A stretch of DNA of 64,000 nt from Pseudorhodobacter aquimaris. Lineage in GTDB: Bacteria; Pseudomonadota; Alphaproteobacteria; Rhodobacterales; Rhodobacteraceae. How positions within the stretch are numbered: the stretch's first letter is position 1; each line of letters begins with the position of its first letter. Shown one piece after another: positions 62,281 through 64,000 of this stretch. Location of the stretch: positions 62,001-126,000 of the forward strand of contig NZ_LGHS01000067.1 of the NCBI RefSeq assembly GCF_001202025.1. The letters run 5' to 3'. The position numbers and the translations under genes are program-made. The notes under the pieces are model-generated. The model ran no database searches, had not been told where the DNA came from, and saw nothing but the letters and a program-made list of their open reading frames with translations.

Positions 62281-63111
62281 TCATTTCTTTTCCTCGGCCT
62301 TTGCGCGGTCCCAAAGGGTGTCCATCTCGGCCAGATCGCTTTGCGCCGGGGTTTTGCCTGCCTCGGACAAAAGCTGTTCGATGCGGCCAAAACGGCGGGT
62401 GAATTTCTGGTTTGCCGCGCGCAAGGCTGCCTCAGGATCAATGTCGAGGTGGCGGGCAAGGTTGGCCATGACGAACATCAGATCGCCAAACTCCTCGGCC
62501 TGTTCCTGCGAACCCATCGTGTCGCGTGCCTCAACCAATTCCCGCGATTCCTCGAGTATCTTATCCAGAACGCCGGTGGTAGAGGGCCAGTCAAACCCCA
62601 CCCGCGCCGCCCGGTTTTGCAGCTTGACCGCACGGGTCAGCGCGGGCAGGCCAAGGGCGACCCCGTCCAGAACTCCGGCGGGGCCGCGCTCGGCCGCCTT
62701 GATCGCTTCCCAATCGGTGGTTTGTTGTTCCGGGGTTTTGTCGCGTGCGGTATCACCGAACACATGCGGGTGACGTGCGATCATCTTGTCGCAGATCGCC
62801 GCCGTGACGCTGTCAAAGGAAAAGAGACCGGCCTCCTCGCCCATCTGGGCGTGATAAACCGTTTGCAGCAGTAAATCGCCAAGCTCCCCTTCCAATTCGT
62901 CCCAGGCCTCGCGGGTAATCGCATCGGCGACCTCATAGGCTTCCTCGATCGTATAGGGCGCGATGGTGGCGAAATCCTGTTCAATATCCCAAGGGCAGCC
63001 GGTATCGGGATCGCGCAGGCGGGCCATGATTTCAAGCAGGCGCGGCAGGCCACCTTGCGGGTCCGCGATCAGGGCTTCACTTTGCGGGCGGGACAGGCGC
63101 GGTTGGGCCAT
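62281..63111 (-). CDS. mazG: Nucleoside triphosphate pyrophosphohydrolase MazG
   Basis: A 276-residue protein with two MazG helical domains. Domain 1 has LRDPDTGCPWDIEQDF, the EEAYEVADAI and ELGDLLLQTVYHA metal motifs; domain 2 has EESRELVEARD and EFGDLMFVMANLARHL. It hydrolyses (d)NTPs to monophosphate and pyrophosphate, cleaning the pool and affecting ppGpp. ATG 63111 with AAAGGA upstream is used; the longer frame to 63192 would run over the divergent amidohydrolase start. Confidence 0.93.
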   Translation of the reverse strand: MAQPRLSRPQSEALIADPQGGLPRLLEIMARLRDPDTGCPWDIEQDFATIAPYTIEEAYEVADAITREAWDELEGELGDLLLQTVYHAQMGEEAGLFSFDSVTAAICDKMIARHPHVFGDTARDKTPEQQTTDWEAIKAAERGPAGVLDGVALGLPALTRAVKLQNRAARVGFDWPSTTGVLDKILEESRELVEARDTMGSQEQAEEFGDLMFVMANLARHLDIDPEAALRAANQKFTRRFGRIEQLLSEAGKTPAQSDLAEMDTLWDRAKAEEKK

Positions 63112-63172
63112 TGCGGTTCCTTTCAAATTGCGGTCTTGTGGCGCATATACCATGCCCCCGAAGGAGGAAACC

Positions 63173-64000
63173 ATGCCCGTGTTGAATGCCATTGCAGGCG
63201 CTGCCGAGGAGATGAAGGGCTGGCGCCATCATCTGCACCGGCATCCGGAATTGGGGTTCGAGTGTCAGGAAACGGCGGCCTTTATCAAGGCGCGCTTGCA
63301 GGACTTCGGCGTGGACGAGGTGCATGACGGCATTGCCACCAGTGGCATCGTTGCCATTATCAATGGCGGTGCCGAGGGGCCGGTCATTGGTCTGCGCGCC
63401 GATATGGATGCCCTGCCCATCACCGAAGAGACGGGGGCGGAATATGCCTCAACCCATCCGGGCAAGATGCATGCCTGCGGGCATGACGGCCATGTGACCA
63501 TGCTCTTGGGGGCGGCGAAATACCTTTGTGAGACGCGGCGTTTTTCGGGCAAGGTTGCGCTGATATTCCAGCCGGCCGAGGAGAACGGCGGCGGTGGCGG
63601 GGTGATGGTCCAAGAGGGCATCATGGACCGGTTCAATATCGCCCAAGTTTACGGCATCCACAATATGCCCAATATGCCCTTTGGTCAGTTTGATACCACA
63701 TCAGGGGCGCTTATGGCCTCGGTCGATACGGTGACTGTGATGGTCAAAGGCAAGGGGGGCCATGCCGCCACGCCGCATGTTTGTATTGATCCGGTGGTGG
63801 CGATCACCGGCATGGTACAGGCGCTTCAGTCCATCGTCTCGCGCAATGTCTATGCGCTGGATGAGGCGGTGATTTCGGTGACGCAAATCCATGCCGGTTC
63901 GGCTAATAACATCATCCCCGAAAGCGGCTGGTTCTGTGCCACGATCCGCTGTTTCAACCCCGAGGTCCGCGCCCTGATCAAGCGGCGCATCCATGAGGTT
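63173..64000 (+). CDS. M20-family amidohydrolase (hippurate hydrolase-like), 5' part
   Basis: The first 276 codons of a zinc aminoacylase/carboxypeptidase; the frame is still open at the window end. Seen: RHHLHRHPELGFE, GLRADMDALPI with the metal Asp, HACGHDGHVTMLLGAAKYL with two His, LIFQPAEENGGGG with the catalytic Glu pair, and GIHNMPNMPFGQF. The dimerisation (lid) domain starts near KGKGGHAATPH. Enzymes of this branch (HipO, IAA-amino acid hydrolase) split N-acyl amino acids. AAGGAGG gives a strong start at ATG 63173, divergent from mazG by 61 bases. Confidence 0.9.
   Translation, partial: MPVLNAIAGAAEEMKGWRHHLHRHPELGFECQETAAFIKARLQDFGVDEVHDGIATSGIVAIINGGAEGPVIGLRADMDALPITEETGAEYASTHPGKMHACGHDGHVTMLLGAAKYLCETRRFSGKVALIFQPAEENGGGGGVMVQEGIMDRFNIAQVYGIHNMPNMPFGQFDTTSGALMASVDTVTVMVKGKGGHAATPHVCIDPVVAITGMVQALQSIVSRNVYALDEAVISVTQIHAGSANNIIPESGWFCATIRCFNPEVRALIKRRIHEV

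Overview
The window looks like chromosomal DNA of an alphaproteobacterium of the Rhodobacteraceae (Roseobacter/Rhodobacter group). The evidence is a GC-rich coding style, two TRAP transporter loci, a ScfR-type regulator with TTTGCAAA half-sites, a glycine riboswitch ahead of gcvTHP, a methionyl-tRNA synthetase with an FSTS signature, and a tightly overlapped SPOR/dac/tmk/holB/tatD block. The species is not identified. No rRNA, tRNA, CRISPR array, complete insertion sequence or prophage was seen.

Layout, left to right. 1-6.4 kb: thermonuclease, YdcH protein, ScfR regulator, Bcr/CflA-type efflux pump, glutamyl-tRNA synthetase, membrane PilZ protein. 6.4-12.3 kb: gamma-glutamylcyclotransferase, tandem glycine riboswitch, gcvT-gcvH-gcvP, thioredoxin 2. 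12.3-18 kb: membrane acyltransferase, a TRAP QM pair without a binding protein, and a PepSY/response regulator/histidine kinase operon. 18.1-25.8 kb: five overlapping genes for three glycosyltransferases, an ABC exporter and a protein with two kinase-like domains. This is a candidate glycoconjugate assembly and export system with no function I can name. 25.7-29.1 kb: azlCD, metG, a GreA/Rnk-type regulator. 29.1-30.8 kb: a relatively AT-rich stretch with a second acyltransferase whose 5' end looks frameshifted.

31-40.5 kb is a catabolic locus built around a short divergent promoter region holding a perfect palindrome. Leftward run a fumarylacetoacetase-family hydrolase, a RutE-like reductase, TRAP DctPQM and an intradiol dioxygenase broken by a one-base frameshift. 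Rightward run a YciI protein, a GntR regulator, malonyl-CoA decarboxylase and malonyl-CoA synthetase. 40.7-46.5 kb: a BMP-type nucleoside ABC importer in an overlapping operon with a cytosine-deaminase-like enzyme that carries Cys at a specificity position. Together these two blocks suggest import and breakdown of nucleobase-like or aromatic compounds toward C3 (malonate/malonic semialdehyde) intermediates; that link is inference.

46.6-64 kb: msrA-selO, a polyamine-type ABC operon, then a long leftward housekeeping operon (SPOR lipoprotein, D-Ala-D-Ala carboxypeptidase, tmk, holB, tatD, metallo-beta-lactamase fold hydrolase, AEC transporter), a nucleoside hydrolase, an iron-binding periplasmic protein without its permease, mazG, and the 5' part of an M20 amidohydrolase cut by the window end.
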